26,015 bases of DNA, taken from positions 1 to 26,015 of the forward strand of contig JBFHGJ010000081.1 in the NCBI GenBank assembly GCA_041583135.1, given 5' to 3'. The stretch is from JABSOG01 sp041583135. Its GTDB lineage: Bacteria > Pseudomonadota > Gammaproteobacteria > Enterobacterales > Alteromonadaceae. This document shows, in pieces, positions 1 to 7,561 of the stretch. How positions within the stretch are numbered: position 1 is the stretch's first letter; the number at the start of each line of letters is the position of its first letter. The notes below the pieces were generated by a model that saw nothing but the letters and a program-made list of their open reading frames with translations, had not been told where the DNA came from and made no database searches. A program made the position numbers and the translations under genes.

Positions 1-1632
1 AAAAGGTTGATTGACGCGACTTTAATCGACCAATACCGAGGGATGCGTCCAATTCCTAAAGACGTAGGCAGCTCTCGTGGCCTAGACAACGGCTGGCAGC
101 TCGGCTGGGGTTACATCGACTTTGGCGAGCAATGGCAAAACATCACCATTCGCCAAGGCTGGACCCGCTCACGTTTGTGGCACGGCGGCGCGTCATCACC
201 CTACTTGAATGTACATTGGTATAACGGCGATTTGGCCAAGTTTAACCCGGCGCAAATAGATAACGCTACGATTGAACCAACCATCAACTTTATTACTCAG
301 CGCCAGTCCAATACCTCCTATGCTTGGTCGCAGGATTTCGCCGTTGACGAAAACCACGCCATCACTCCCAAAGGTCGTTACTTAATGCTTGAGGCCGATC
401 CTAACTTTGTCGATATCTACGAGCTACTATTGTTAGGCTCAGCGCAAGCCGACCCACAAAGCTTAGACGTATTAACTGTCACTGGCGGCGCCGTTAGCGC
501 AACCGGTTCAAAACATGATATGGCCTTGGCGTTTGACAACCAGCCGGAGTTCAACGACTCCCCCGGCCTCAACGCCAGTGGCATTTGGTTACGCCCTCGC
601 CTAAGCGCCATGCCATTTGGCTTTGGTGATCCGACTCGCACACGCTTTGCACAAGAAAACAGCTTAAGCGAAGTACCGACTAAAGCGCAGCTACAAGCCA
701 ACAGTCAATTACTGGCACAATACTATGTTTGGTGGCAGGCGAAACGCAAAGTATTCTTAAACCAACTGCGCGACCACATTCAAACTAAGATTGGCCCTGA
801 AGCCGTTGTTTTATTTACTGCCGATGCCAATGAATGTGGGGCTAAGCATCCAAGTGACCCAACCAGAATTGTGTCTGATGAGCTGTCTGACTGGACCAAC
901 ACCAGTTTCATCGCTACGCCAAGTGATGTGGCATTGGAGAAAAACCTGCATTTGGAAGCACAAACTCTGCCTGCATCCACCTGGGGAGGCTATGAATACC
1001 ATCACGCTATTCCAAGGCCGGATGTCAACAACTACCAAAACAACCAAGGCGTGTTGATGACCTACAGCTTCAACGACCTCTTTACCGTATCAAAGCCCGA
1101 CTCGCTGGCCGCGTTTAACAGCCAATCCGGTTTAGCCGCCATTCGTCACTTCTGTCTCAATGAAGACGCGATGTCTGCCAGTGACAACCCTCATCTACTC
1201 GGCTACTTCGTTACCGACATGGAACCGGCAGGGCCTTATATCACCCTACCCGAGGCAAGAGCACTGGCCAACGGCGACCCATTCTATTTTGGCTACCTAT
1301 CGTCAACCACCTTCAATCGCAGCTTTCCCGGTTACGTGCGCGACTTTAACGCCAACTACCTAGCGCTACCAGCGTTAACCAGCAGCCGTAATGATGCGTT
1401 GGCAGATAAAGACAACATCGCCATCAGAACCATCGAAACACCAGAGCACGGCACTTGGCTTGCGGTCATGAACATTGGGCTTGAAGAAGTGCTCAACACC
1501 AACATCACCTTGCCCCACTCAGGCACAGTTACGCACGCCGTCACCGGCCAGCCAATGACTTTAGTCAATGGCAAAGTCCAACTCACCTTGGCACCGGGGC
1601 AATTGGTGTCAATAAGAATTAGCGGGCAGTGA
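1..1632 (+). CDS. Probable secreted carbohydrate-active enzyme, 3' part (5' end outside window)
   Basis: The reading frame is open from the first base, so the N-terminus and any signal peptide lie outside the window. About 543 residues are visible. The middle part is rich in aromatic residues, with a WLRPRLSAMPFGFGDPTR segment followed by a YYVWWQAKRKVFLNQLRDHI helix. This resembles the (beta/alpha)8-barrel part of glycoside hydrolases. Further on comes an acidic stretch, YFVTDMEPAG. The last 70 or so residues (LAVMNIG to LAPGQLVSIRI) read like the small C-terminal beta-sandwich that often closes such enzymes. I cannot assign a GH family or substrate, and the catalytic acids cannot be identified with confidence. 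The alternative is a non-catalytic surface protein. The coding call is firm; the function is inference. Confidence 0.6.
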   Translation, partial: KRLIDATLIDQYRGMRPIPKDVGSSRGLDNGWQLGWGYIDFGEQWQNITIRQGWTRSRLWHGGASSPYLNVHWYNGDLAKFNPAQIDNATIEPTINFITQRQSNTSYAWSQDFAVDENHAITPKGRYLMLEADPNFVDIYELLLLGSAQADPQSLDVLTVTGGAVSATGSKHDMALAFDNQPEFNDSPGLNASGIWLRPRLSAMPFGFGDPTRTRFAQENSLSEVPTKAQLQANSQLLAQYYVWWQAKRKVFLNQLRDHIQTKIGPEAVVLFTADANECGAKHPSDPTRIVSDELSDWTNTSFIATPSDVALEKNLHLEAQTLPASTWGGYEYHHAIPRPDVNNYQNNQGVLMTYSFNDLFTVSKPDSLAAFNSQSGLAAIRHFCLNEDAMSASDNPHLLGYFVTDMEPAGPYITLPEARALANGDPFYFGYLSSTTFNRSFPGYVRDFNANYLALPALTSSRNDALADKDNIAIRTIETPEHGTWLAVMNIGLEEVLNTNITLPHSGTVTHAVTGQPMTLVNGKVQLTLAPGQLVSIRISGQ

Positions 1633-1649
1633 TCACTCGCAGGTATATC

Positions 1650-1772
1650 GTCTAGGAACGTTCCCGCGACAGCATGCTCCCGGCGCTGTCTACTCCCTGC
1701 ATCCATGCACGGAACCTAGACATGACCCTCATGGATGAGGGAAATACTGAAATTTGCAGGGAGCAAATTCAG
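1650..1772. repeat. Structured interspersed repeat, copy 1
   Basis: This stretch is a chain of inverted repeats. An outer pair GTCTAGG (1650-1656) and CCTAGAC (1715-1721) encloses GACAGC/GCTGTC (1668-1673/1685-1690) and TGCAT/ATGCA (1698-1709). It is followed by CCCTCAT/ATGAGGG (1726-1741), and then CTGAAATTTGC/GCAAATTCAG with one bulged base (1747-1772). Copy 2 at 5916-6010 shares GGCGCTG, TCCCTGC and GAGG(G)AAATACTGAA in the same order. Both copies lie on the plus-strand side of a terminator that ends a minus-strand gene. A mobile palindromic repeat or a structured RNA are the two readings. Confidence 0.6.
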
Positions 1773-1794
1773 TGCACCATATATCCCTATATAT

Positions 1795-1822
1795 AACAAA
1801 GGCGCTAAATAGCGCCTTTGTT
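1795..1822 (-). terminator. Intrinsic terminator of cvpA-purF
   Basis: A perfect 13-bp stem, AACAAAGGCGCTA (1795-1807) with TAGCGCCTTTGTT (1810-1822), lies about 20 bases past the purF stop. The arms themselves supply T-rich tracts on both strands, so it may also stop plus-strand transcription from the upstream enzyme gene. Confidence 0.8.
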
Positions 1823-1843
1823 CTACATGCTTTAAGACCCAAC

Positions 1844-3358
1844 TTAGTTGGTTTCGTTGTGCACATCAATGCTTGCGGCCAAAGAGTCTTCTTTAGCGGC
1901 TTTGGCATCGTCATTGCGGGCAGCGTCCAAGCTGTTGAGGTAATCTTGGTCGATGTCGTTGGTGATGTAGTCGCCGTCAAATACCGAGGTATCGAAGCGG
2001 GCTATTTCAGGGTTGCAGGCTTTAACGGCATCGGTCAAATCGTCCAGTGACTGATAAATCATGCCGTCGGCACCAATTTCCTGACAAATTTCATCCACAT
2101 CGCGACCGTAGGCGATCAGTTCATGCACCGATGGCATATCGATACCATAAACGTTCGGGAAGCGAATTTCAGGGGCGGCAGAGGCAAAGTAAACATTTTT
2201 TGCACCGGCTTCACGAGCCATTTCAATGATCTGACCAGAGGTGGTACCGCGCACGATTGAGTCATCCACCAATAACACGTTTTTGCCGGTAAACTCGGCA
2301 GAAATGGCATTGAGTTTACGACGTACTGACTTACGACGCTCGGTTTGACCCGGCATAATAAAGGTACGGCCAATATAACGGTTTTTAACAAAGCCTTGGC
2401 GATATGGGATCTCTAAGATATTGGCTATCTCTAAGGCGATATCGCATGAGGTCTCAGGGATTGGAATAACCACGTCGATTTCCAAGTCTTCCCATTCGCG
2501 TTTGATCTTCTCACCGAGCTTTTGCCCCATGTGTACGCGTGATGCATATACCGAGATCTTATCAATGGTCGAATCAGGACGGGCAAAATAGACGAACTCG
2601 AAAATACAAGGCGAATATACAGGGTTTTCAGCACATTGCTTAGTATGCAGCTTGCCGTCTTCAGTGATATAAATCGCTTCACCCGGGGCTACATCGCGCA
2701 CCAATTGAAAACCTAAAGTATCAAGGGCAACACTCTCAGAGGCAACCATGTACTCCATGCCTTTGTCGGTTTCACGCTTACCGAAGACCAAAGGACGGAT
2801 ACCGTTCGGGTCGCGAAACGCCACCATGCCGTGACCGATGATCAGTGACAATACCGCATAGCCGCCACGCACCTTACGCATCACATTGGCAACGGCCTTA
2901 AAGATATCATCGGCAGACAATGACATCGCGTCACTTTGCTGCAACTGATGGGCAAAAACGTTAAGCAAAATCTCAGAGTCAGAACTGGTATTGACATGAC
3001 GTCTGGCGACATTAAACAAGTCTTCTTTCAACTCTTTGGAATTGGTCAGATTGCCGTTGTGTGCCAAGGTAATGCCAAACGGCGAATTGACCGAAAACGG
3101 CTGTGCTTCGGCAGAACTGGCAGAGCCTGCGGTAGGATAACGGCAGTGACCGATACCAATGTTGCCCGCAAGGCGTTTCATATGTTTAATCTCAAAGATA
3201 TCCCTGACCAATCCGTTGGCTTTACGCAAACGGAAGGTATTGTTGTCGATTGTCATAATGCCCGCAGCATCCTGGCCACGATGTTGTAATACGGTCAAGC
3301 CGTCATAAATCGCCTGATTTACTGGTGTCTTCCCTACGATACCGACGATGCCACACAT
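1844..3358 (-). CDS. purF: Amidophosphoribosyltransferase
   Basis: This enzyme catalyses the first committed step of de novo purine synthesis, turning PRPP and glutamine into 5-phosphoribosylamine in the cytoplasm. The protein is 504 residues, close to the 505 of E. coli PurF. It starts MCGIVGIVG, so Cys2 is exposed as the N-terminal nucleophile of a class II glutamine amidotransferase. LQHRGQDAAGI and the HNGNLTN segment complete the glutaminase half. The PRPP-binding loop VLLVDDSIVRGTTSGQ sits near residue 364. The ATG is 18 bases after the cvpA stop, the usual cvpA-purF pairing, so the two are probably one transcript. I see no clear PurR box. Nothing in the sequence is truncated or odd. 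Confidence 0.98.
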   Translation of the reverse strand: MCGIVGIVGKTPVNQAIYDGLTVLQHRGQDAAGIMTIDNNTFRLRKANGLVRDIFEIKHMKRLAGNIGIGHCRYPTAGSASSAEAQPFSVNSPFGITLAHNGNLTNSKELKEDLFNVARRHVNTSSDSEILLNVFAHQLQQSDAMSLSADDIFKAVANVMRKVRGGYAVLSLIIGHGMVAFRDPNGIRPLVFGKRETDKGMEYMVASESVALDTLGFQLVRDVAPGEAIYITEDGKLHTKQCAENPVYSPCIFEFVYFARPDSTIDKISVYASRVHMGQKLGEKIKREWEDLEIDVVIPIPETSCDIALEIANILEIPYRQGFVKNRYIGRTFIMPGQTERRKSVRRKLNAISAEFTGKNVLLVDDSIVRGTTSGQIIEMAREAGAKNVYFASAAPEIRFPNVYGIDMPSVHELIAYGRDVDEICQEIGADGMIYQSLDDLTDAVKACNPEIARFDTSVFDGDYITNDIDQDYLNSLDAARNDDAKAAKEDSLAASIDVHNETN

Positions 3359-3376
3359 ATTTAGGATGTCCTCAAG

Positions 3377-3862
3377 TTAGGTTTGCAAAAAACTGGAATT
3401 GTTCTCGATGTAGTCAAAAAACCACTCGATGATAAAGCCGAATTCAGGAATTAACATCGAACTTTGCCACCACTGGCTTTTGCCTACAGGGGTAAAGGAA
3501 TCAAGAAAGAATAACAGCGCGCTGACCACCAACACACCGCGAAGAGCGCCAAAAACCAACCCAAGCACCCTGTCGGTGCCTGACAGGCCGGTTTTTTGAA
3601 CCAATTGGCCGATAACATAGTTGACTACGCCACCGACGATTAAAGCACTAATGAATAATATACAGATTGCCAAGCCGTTGCGGATCATTGGCTCTTGAAT
3701 GTTGCTGAGATAAGCTGCGAGATCTAAATAAAACGTACTGGAGATAAAAAACGCCGCCAACCAAACGACCAGCGACATGGCCTCTTTGACAAAGCCCCGT
3801 ACTAGGCTGATTAGGGTAGAAAAAGCAATAACGCCGATGATGGCGAAATCTATCCAGCTCAT
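3377..3862 (-). CDS. cvpA: CvpA family inner-membrane protein
   Basis: The 161-residue protein begins MSWIDFAIIGVIAFSTLISL and has four hydrophobic segments, as expected of CvpA (162 residues in E. coli). The family is needed for colicin V production and for envelope or bile-salt resistance. The biochemical role is not settled. The gene lies directly upstream of purF with an 18-base gap, an arrangement conserved in gammaproteobacteria. The ribosome binding site is weak, with only GTGAAATT before the ATG. Upstream on the same strand is the ligase-like gene instead of the more usual dedD/folC neighbourhood. Confidence 0.95.
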   Translation of the reverse strand: MSWIDFAIIGVIAFSTLISLVRGFVKEAMSLVVWLAAFFISSTFYLDLAAYLSNIQEPMIRNGLAICILFISALIVGGVVNYVIGQLVQKTGLSGTDRVLGLVFGALRGVLVVSALLFFLDSFTPVGKSQWWQSSMLIPEFGFIIEWFFDYIENNSSFLQT

Positions 3863-3886
3863 AATTTCACAAATGGTCTAAAGAAA

Positions 3887-3919
3887 TTCGCTGTGCATTC
3901 TAGCAAAATGCACAGCGAA
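3887..3919 (-). terminator. Intrinsic terminator of the ligase-like gene
   Basis: A perfect 13-bp stem, TTCGCTGTGCATT (3887-3899) with AATGCACAGCGAA (3907-3919), has a 7-base loop. On the minus strand it is followed by TTTCTT. It starts about 20 bases past the ligase stop codon. Confidence 0.75.
3897..3905 (-). promoter_or_regulatory. Candidate extended -10 of cvpA-purF
   Basis: Read on the minus strand this is TGCTAGAAT, which fits the extended -10 form TGnTAnAAT, 34 bases before the cvpA ATG. It lies in the loop and descending arm of the terminator hairpin. No convincing -35 is visible. This is a motif match only. Confidence 0.35.
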
Positions 3920-3940
3920 AAGCCCATAAAAATTGCAGCT

Positions 3941-5881
3941 TTATGACAGCATCTTGAGGTACTCGTCCTCACTAATCACTTTGACCCCTTTATTTTCGGC
4001 ATCGCTGATCTTTTTCGCGCCGACTTTTTCACCAGTCACCAAATAATCGGTATTACCGGAAACCGACTTGGCCACTTTGGCCCCCAAGGCTTTGGCTTGC
4101 TTTTCCATATCCGAGCGCGAGCCTTGTTGCATACTGCCGGTAAACACCACCGTCTTACCGGCGATCGGGTTGTCACTGCCGCTTAGCTCGCTAAGCAGCG
4201 GCGTTATCTCCAAATTAAAACCGAGGTTATAGATGGCAAAGAACTCATCTTTGATATTGGCTAAACCTTCCACAATGGCCCCGGCTGTCTTATCGGCAAA
4301 GCCATCGATTGCGGCGATTTGCGCTACGCCAATATCAAAGATCTTTTCAATCGGATAATGCTGCAACAATCGCTCTGAGCTACCCTGCCCCAATCGCACC
4401 ACACCAAAGGCAGATAAAAAGCGCCAATCTTCAATGGCGATAGTACGGCTGGCTTCAAGCTGACCGAGCAAATTCTGAATGGTCTTTTCCTTATAGCCAC
4501 AGTCTTCAAGCTGCTGCTCGCTCAAGTGGTAGATATCATGAATGGTTTTGATGTCTTTGCTATAGAGCACCGAGATGGTCGCCGGACCAAAACCATCGTT
4601 GTTACCCAAGGTTTTGAAAAAGTGAATGATTGAGTTTTCCGCTTGGGCAGCACAATCGATTTTATTTGGACACATCAGGTTGTCACCATCCCACACTACA
4701 TGTGAATGGCAACTTGGGCAGCTCTCTGGTATCTGCGGCTCGGCACTTTCAATCACCTGCTCAATCTTTGGAATAACCAAACCAGAGCGCACCAATTCAA
4801 TCAATGCCCCCGGACCTATGCCTTTACTTTTTACCATGCCGTAGTGGTGCGCCGTTGCGCGGCGGATCTCGGCGCCGGACAAGCGCGTTGGTTCAAGCTC
4901 AACCACAGGGCTGATACGACCGGTTCGCGCCGTTTGCGGCACTACGTTTAATACTTTGACCTGCGCCTTTTCAATATTGGCTTTATAAGCAATTTGCCAA
5001 CGATGATGATGCCGGGTTGCACCCATTTCATTTTTGATGTCCTGATGGGTGGTTTCGATGATAACGCCGTCAACATCAAAATCGCTCGAGGCCCAGATAT
5101 CACCGGTCACTGCATCAAACTGTTCCAAGAAGTCGGCAATTGAGCCTTCCCACGCGCCAAGTTGGGCAAAAGGCATAAACAACGCTGCGCCATCATCAAG
5201 TGCCTGTTGCACGTTGGCATCGACGTTTTTCTCAGCAATGATTGAAGCTTGAATATTGCGCGAGTTTTCAAAGTGCTCGGCCAGCTTTTGCTCAAAATAG
5301 TCTTTGTTAACAACGATCTCTCCTGGCCCCTGACCACGCTCACCGTTTCCACCTACCTTTAATCCGCGCTCAAACACTCGGCTAATATCTTGTCCACGAG
5401 TACCATCGCCTCGGGTGTAAAGCTTTTCACCATCGTCATAGGCTGCGTAGCCGTCAAGCTTAGGCGTCACTCGCAGCGCAATATCTTCACGCTGCACTTC
5501 TAGCTGCTCGGCGGTCTTTTCGATGCGCGCCACCCACTTTTCAATCTCATCTTTGCTGTAGGCCTTGTCGGTTGAGAGCATTTTAACCGGCAAAGGGACA
5601 GTTTTGGCCACATGTAGCGGCTCAGCTTCAACCTGTAAGACAAACTCATGTTCAGGGTTGTTCTGAGCAAACGTGCGATGGACGGCGTCATACACCACAT
5701 CATCGACAATCGGCGTACCGGCACGGTACATCGCGTTACAGGCGCGTAAAAATGTCAGCATCTTGTCATCATCAAGATCCATTGCCCCTTGGGGGTCATT
5801 GATCAGATCAGAGAATTCCTGCAAAGACAGCTTGGTATCTTCCAAAGCGTGAAACAATTCGGTTTGTTGGGTGTTTAGCAT
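3941..5881 (-). CDS. Divergent NAD+-dependent DNA ligase (LigA-like)
   Basis: The 646-residue protein has the LigA domain order. The adenylation domain has the nucleotide-accepting lysine in KLDG (Lys141), RGDGT (157-161), Glu188 in GEI and Lys300 in AYK. An OB fold follows (ARTGRISPV), then a four-cysteine zinc site (388, 391, 404, 410), helix-hairpin-helix sequence and a C-terminal BRCT domain from about 570 (GKTVVFTGS). The family seals nicks using NAD+. It is strongly diverged: the Glu two residues before the KLDG lysine is Thr, the usual NPRNAAAGSLR is NSRNIQASIIA, and the lysine of DGVVIK is Glu276. It is downstream of zipA, the normal ligA position, but a terminator and a repeat intervene. 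It could be a replacement for ligA or a second ligase. It is intact, not a pseudogene. Confidence 0.85.
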   Translation of the reverse strand: MLNTQQTELFHALEDTKLSLQEFSDLINDPQGAMDLDDDKMLTFLRACNAMYRAGTPIVDDVVYDAVHRTFAQNNPEHEFVLQVEAEPLHVAKTVPLPVKMLSTDKAYSKDEIEKWVARIEKTAEQLEVQREDIALRVTPKLDGYAAYDDGEKLYTRGDGTRGQDISRVFERGLKVGGNGERGQGPGEIVVNKDYFEQKLAEHFENSRNIQASIIAEKNVDANVQQALDDGAALFMPFAQLGAWEGSIADFLEQFDAVTGDIWASSDFDVDGVIIETTHQDIKNEMGATRHHHRWQIAYKANIEKAQVKVLNVVPQTARTGRISPVVELEPTRLSGAEIRRATAHHYGMVKSKGIGPGALIELVRSGLVIPKIEQVIESAEPQIPESCPSCHSHVVWDGDNLMCPNKIDCAAQAENSIIHFFKTLGNNDGFGPATISVLYSKDIKTIHDIYHLSEQQLEDCGYKEKTIQNLLGQLEASRTIAIEDWRFLSAFGVVRLGQGSSERLLQHYPIEKIFDIGVAQIAAIDGFADKTAGAIVEGLANIKDEFFAIYNLGFNLEITPLLSELSGSDNPIAGKTVVFTGSMQQGSRSDMEKQAKALGAKVAKSVSGNTDYLVTGEKVGAKKISDAENKGVKVISEDEYLKMLS

Positions 5882-5915
5882 CTTAAATGTATCTGTCTCG
5901 TGTAAGATTTAAAAT

Positions 5916-6010
5916 CGACGGTAAGTGTTCTCGGCGCTGACATCCCTGCCAGCAACGCCGTCCTGACCTCCAAGAACGGAGGAAATACTGAATGTTGTCT
6001 AGGCGACAGT
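5916..6010. repeat. Structured interspersed repeat, copy 2
   Basis: This copy shares with copy 1 the ordered blocks GGCGCTG (5933-5939), TCCCTGC (5943-5949) and GGAGGAAATACTGAA (5978-5992). An outer stem GACGG/CCGTC (5917-5921/5958-5962) and a hairpin CCTCC/GGAGG (5967-5971/5978-5982) occupy the places of the GTCTAGG/CCTAGAC and CCCTCAT/ATGAGGG stems of copy 1. Different bases still pair at those two positions. A TGTC/GACA hairpin (5996-5999/6005-6008) ends it. It fills the zipA-ligase gap. Confidence 0.55.
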
Positions 6011-6042
6011 TTGCTCTAGGTACTACCTATACCCTACACATA

Positions 6043-6064
6043 AAAGGCCCCAAATGGGGCCTTT
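6043..6064 (-). terminator. Intrinsic terminator of zipA
   Basis: AAAGGCCCC (6043-6051) pairs with GGGGCCTTT (6056-6064) around an AAAT loop, about 22 bases past the zipA stop. On the minus strand the arm ends in TTTTA. It argues against simple zipA-ligase cotranscription. Confidence 0.75.
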
Positions 6065-6087
6065 GTGATAGGTCTTGCGATGTACTG

Positions 6088-6882
6088 CTAGCCGTTGATC
6101 AGTTGCTGTCTCTCAAACTCGCGGATCTTCTCGACGTAGTGGCGCACCGTCTGTACCGTAAGGTTTGATCGCTTGCCATCAAGCAATTGAGCGCCAAACT
6201 GTTCAGCCAGTTTTTTCGCGCAATTATGCATCATATTGAAATTCTGCAACGCTTCACCGGCACACGGCAGACGCAAAAACAGGCTTAAGCCTTTCAACGA
6301 CACCTGCTCCATATTGTCGATATCAAAAGTGCCGGGATTAAACATATCCGCTAAAGAGAATAAGATCTCGCCATTACCGGCAGCATCTTCATGACGATGA
6401 AAAATATCCATGTCACCGAATTTAAAGCCCATGCTGACCAAAGTCGGTAACAAAGAGGCACCGCTGATGGTTTCTTTTTCCGGCATACTGATGTGAATGA
6501 TAAGCACCTCAGAAGGACCAGGGGCGGCTTCTTTTTGCGTTGCTGCCGGCTTTTGCGCCTTAGCAACCTGCTCGCCTACCTGCACCTCTGGCGCTTCAGG
6601 CTCGGCAGCGGCGGCATTTAAGTCAATAGACGGTTCGGCGCGCTCTTTACTTTGATTGGCTTCTTTAGCGCCGCCAACCACTCTTGGCTGTCCGACACCG
6701 TTTTCATCAAAGCCATCACCATCATTGCCCGAACGGCCAAAACCCGGCTCTGAACGATTGGGTCCCTTGTAGTCTCTTAGCTGCTCTTTATTGCTACGAA
6801 TATGCCAAATACCGTGAGCAAAAATGCCCCCGATCAGCAAAATGCCAATGATGTAAAGTCCAAGTTTTAATTCGTCGCCCAT
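6088..6882 (-). CDS. zipA: Cell division protein ZipA
   Basis: ZipA anchors and bundles FtsZ at the inner membrane during Z-ring assembly. The 264-residue protein has the standard layout. An N-terminal membrane segment spans roughly residues 8-25 (LYIIGILLIGGIFAHGIW). A charged, Ala/Glu/Gln-rich linker follows to about 125. The C-terminal FtsZ-binding domain starts at SEVLIIHISMPE and includes GASLLPTLVSMGFKFGDMDIF. It is shorter than E. coli ZipA (328), with the difference in the linker. The neighbour downstream is the ligase-like gene, as in the zipA-ligA pair of gammaproteobacteria. Upstream is a Gre-family gene where smc or cysZ is often found. The ribosome binding site is weak. Confidence 0.95.
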   Translation of the reverse strand: MGDELKLGLYIIGILLIGGIFAHGIWHIRSNKEQLRDYKGPNRSEPGFGRSGNDGDGFDENGVGQPRVVGGAKEANQSKERAEPSIDLNAAAAEPEAPEVQVGEQVAKAQKPAATQKEAAPGPSEVLIIHISMPEKETISGASLLPTLVSMGFKFGDMDIFHRHEDAAGNGEILFSLADMFNPGTFDIDNMEQVSLKGLSLFLRLPCAGEALQNFNMMHNCAKKLAEQFGAQLLDGKRSNLTVQTVRHYVEKIREFERQQLING

Positions 6883-6972
6883 TTACCACATCTTCGAATT
6901 TGTTTTAATTGCGCCGATATAATAAAAAACCCACTGACAATTGCAAACAGTAATTTGAAACTAAACATGATT

Positions 6973-7482
6973 TTAATCGATTTGCACCACTTCAAAGTCG
7001 CAATCGTGCCCTTTTACCTTAACAACCACCTCATCCCCCAAACCTTTGCCGAGCAAAGATTGGCCAATTGGGGAGTGGGTCGTGATCACGATAACCTCTA
7101 TCCCCTCGACGACCACTTTAATTCCACCGCCTGAACTGCCCAAATAAAAGTAGCAATGTGGCGCTTGATTATCTTCAAGGTTTTCTAAGGCAATAAGCGA
7201 GTGGTTGACGATTGTGTCGCAGGGCGCTTGCGTGGTTAACCCGGCGGCCCCGTGTAAGCGGTTTTTATAGTCGTTAAGACTTTGCTCAAGTTCTAGCACA
7301 CGTTTTTGCTGACCCTGAGCAAGATAGGAAGATTCTAAACCAAAGGTATCCCACTTGGTTTCTGCGACACTTTCGGCATGGGTTGCCGCCTGCGCTGCAT
7401 CATTTGCCGCTTTTAGGCTTGCACTAAGCTGTTCATTCAGTGCAGCGACAATAGCACTGAGAACCTTTGATTTACTGATCAA
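6973..7482 (-). CDS. GreA/GreB family transcription elongation factor-like protein
   Basis: The protein has the two-part design of a Gre factor. The N-terminal alpha-helical half includes AETKWDTFGLESSYLAQGQ. The C-terminal domain has YFYLGSSGGGIKVVVEG, then VITTHSPIGQSLLGKGLGDEV, which is the GreA/GreB C-terminal signature that binds RNA polymerase. Classical Gre proteins rescue backtracked polymerase through acidic residues at the coiled-coil tip. Whether this N-terminal half does so is unknown. I start it at TTG 7482, giving 169 residues, because GGAG lies six bases upstream and the N-terminus MISKSKVLSAIV fits relatives. A TTG four codons earlier is also open. Members of this family are sometimes misnamed 3-oxoacyl-ACP synthase in databases. 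Confidence 0.8.
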   Translation of the reverse strand: MISKSKVLSAIVAALNEQLSASLKAANDAAQAATHAESVAETKWDTFGLESSYLAQGQQKRVLELEQSLNDYKNRLHGAAGLTTQAPCDTIVNHSLIALENLEDNQAPHCYFYLGSSGGGIKVVVEGIEVIVITTHSPIGQSLLGKGLGDEVVVKVKGHDCDFEVVQID

Positions 7483-7561
7483 ATGCCGCTCCAATCTACG
7501 ATGTTACCTCACCGACAGGTTATATCAGTTGCGCAACAAGCGCTAGCGGCTTTTACTTTCA

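Noticed and set aside
1356..1706. Open frame of 116 codons on the minus strand running into the repeat.
   Set aside because: It overlaps the end of the conserved plus-strand enzyme and starts within the palindromic repeat. It shows no ribosome binding site or recognisable domain.
1650..1721. A 72-base stretch closed by a 7-bp stem, reminiscent of a tRNA cloverleaf.
   Set aside because: It has no TTC loop, no D-loop GG and no plausible anticodon arm, and the inner stems do not match tRNA lengths. It is better explained as part of the palindromic repeat shared with 5916-6010.
3863..3940. A PurR operator upstream of cvpA-purF.
   Set aside because: I looked for the ACGCAAACGTTTTCGT-type palindrome known from E. 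coli and found no acceptable match. The only strong symmetry is the terminator hairpin.
3941..5881. The possibility that the divergent ligase is a decaying pseudogene.
   Set aside because: The frame is uninterrupted over 646 codons, and the active lysine, zinc cysteines and BRCT domain are intact, so it is under selection.
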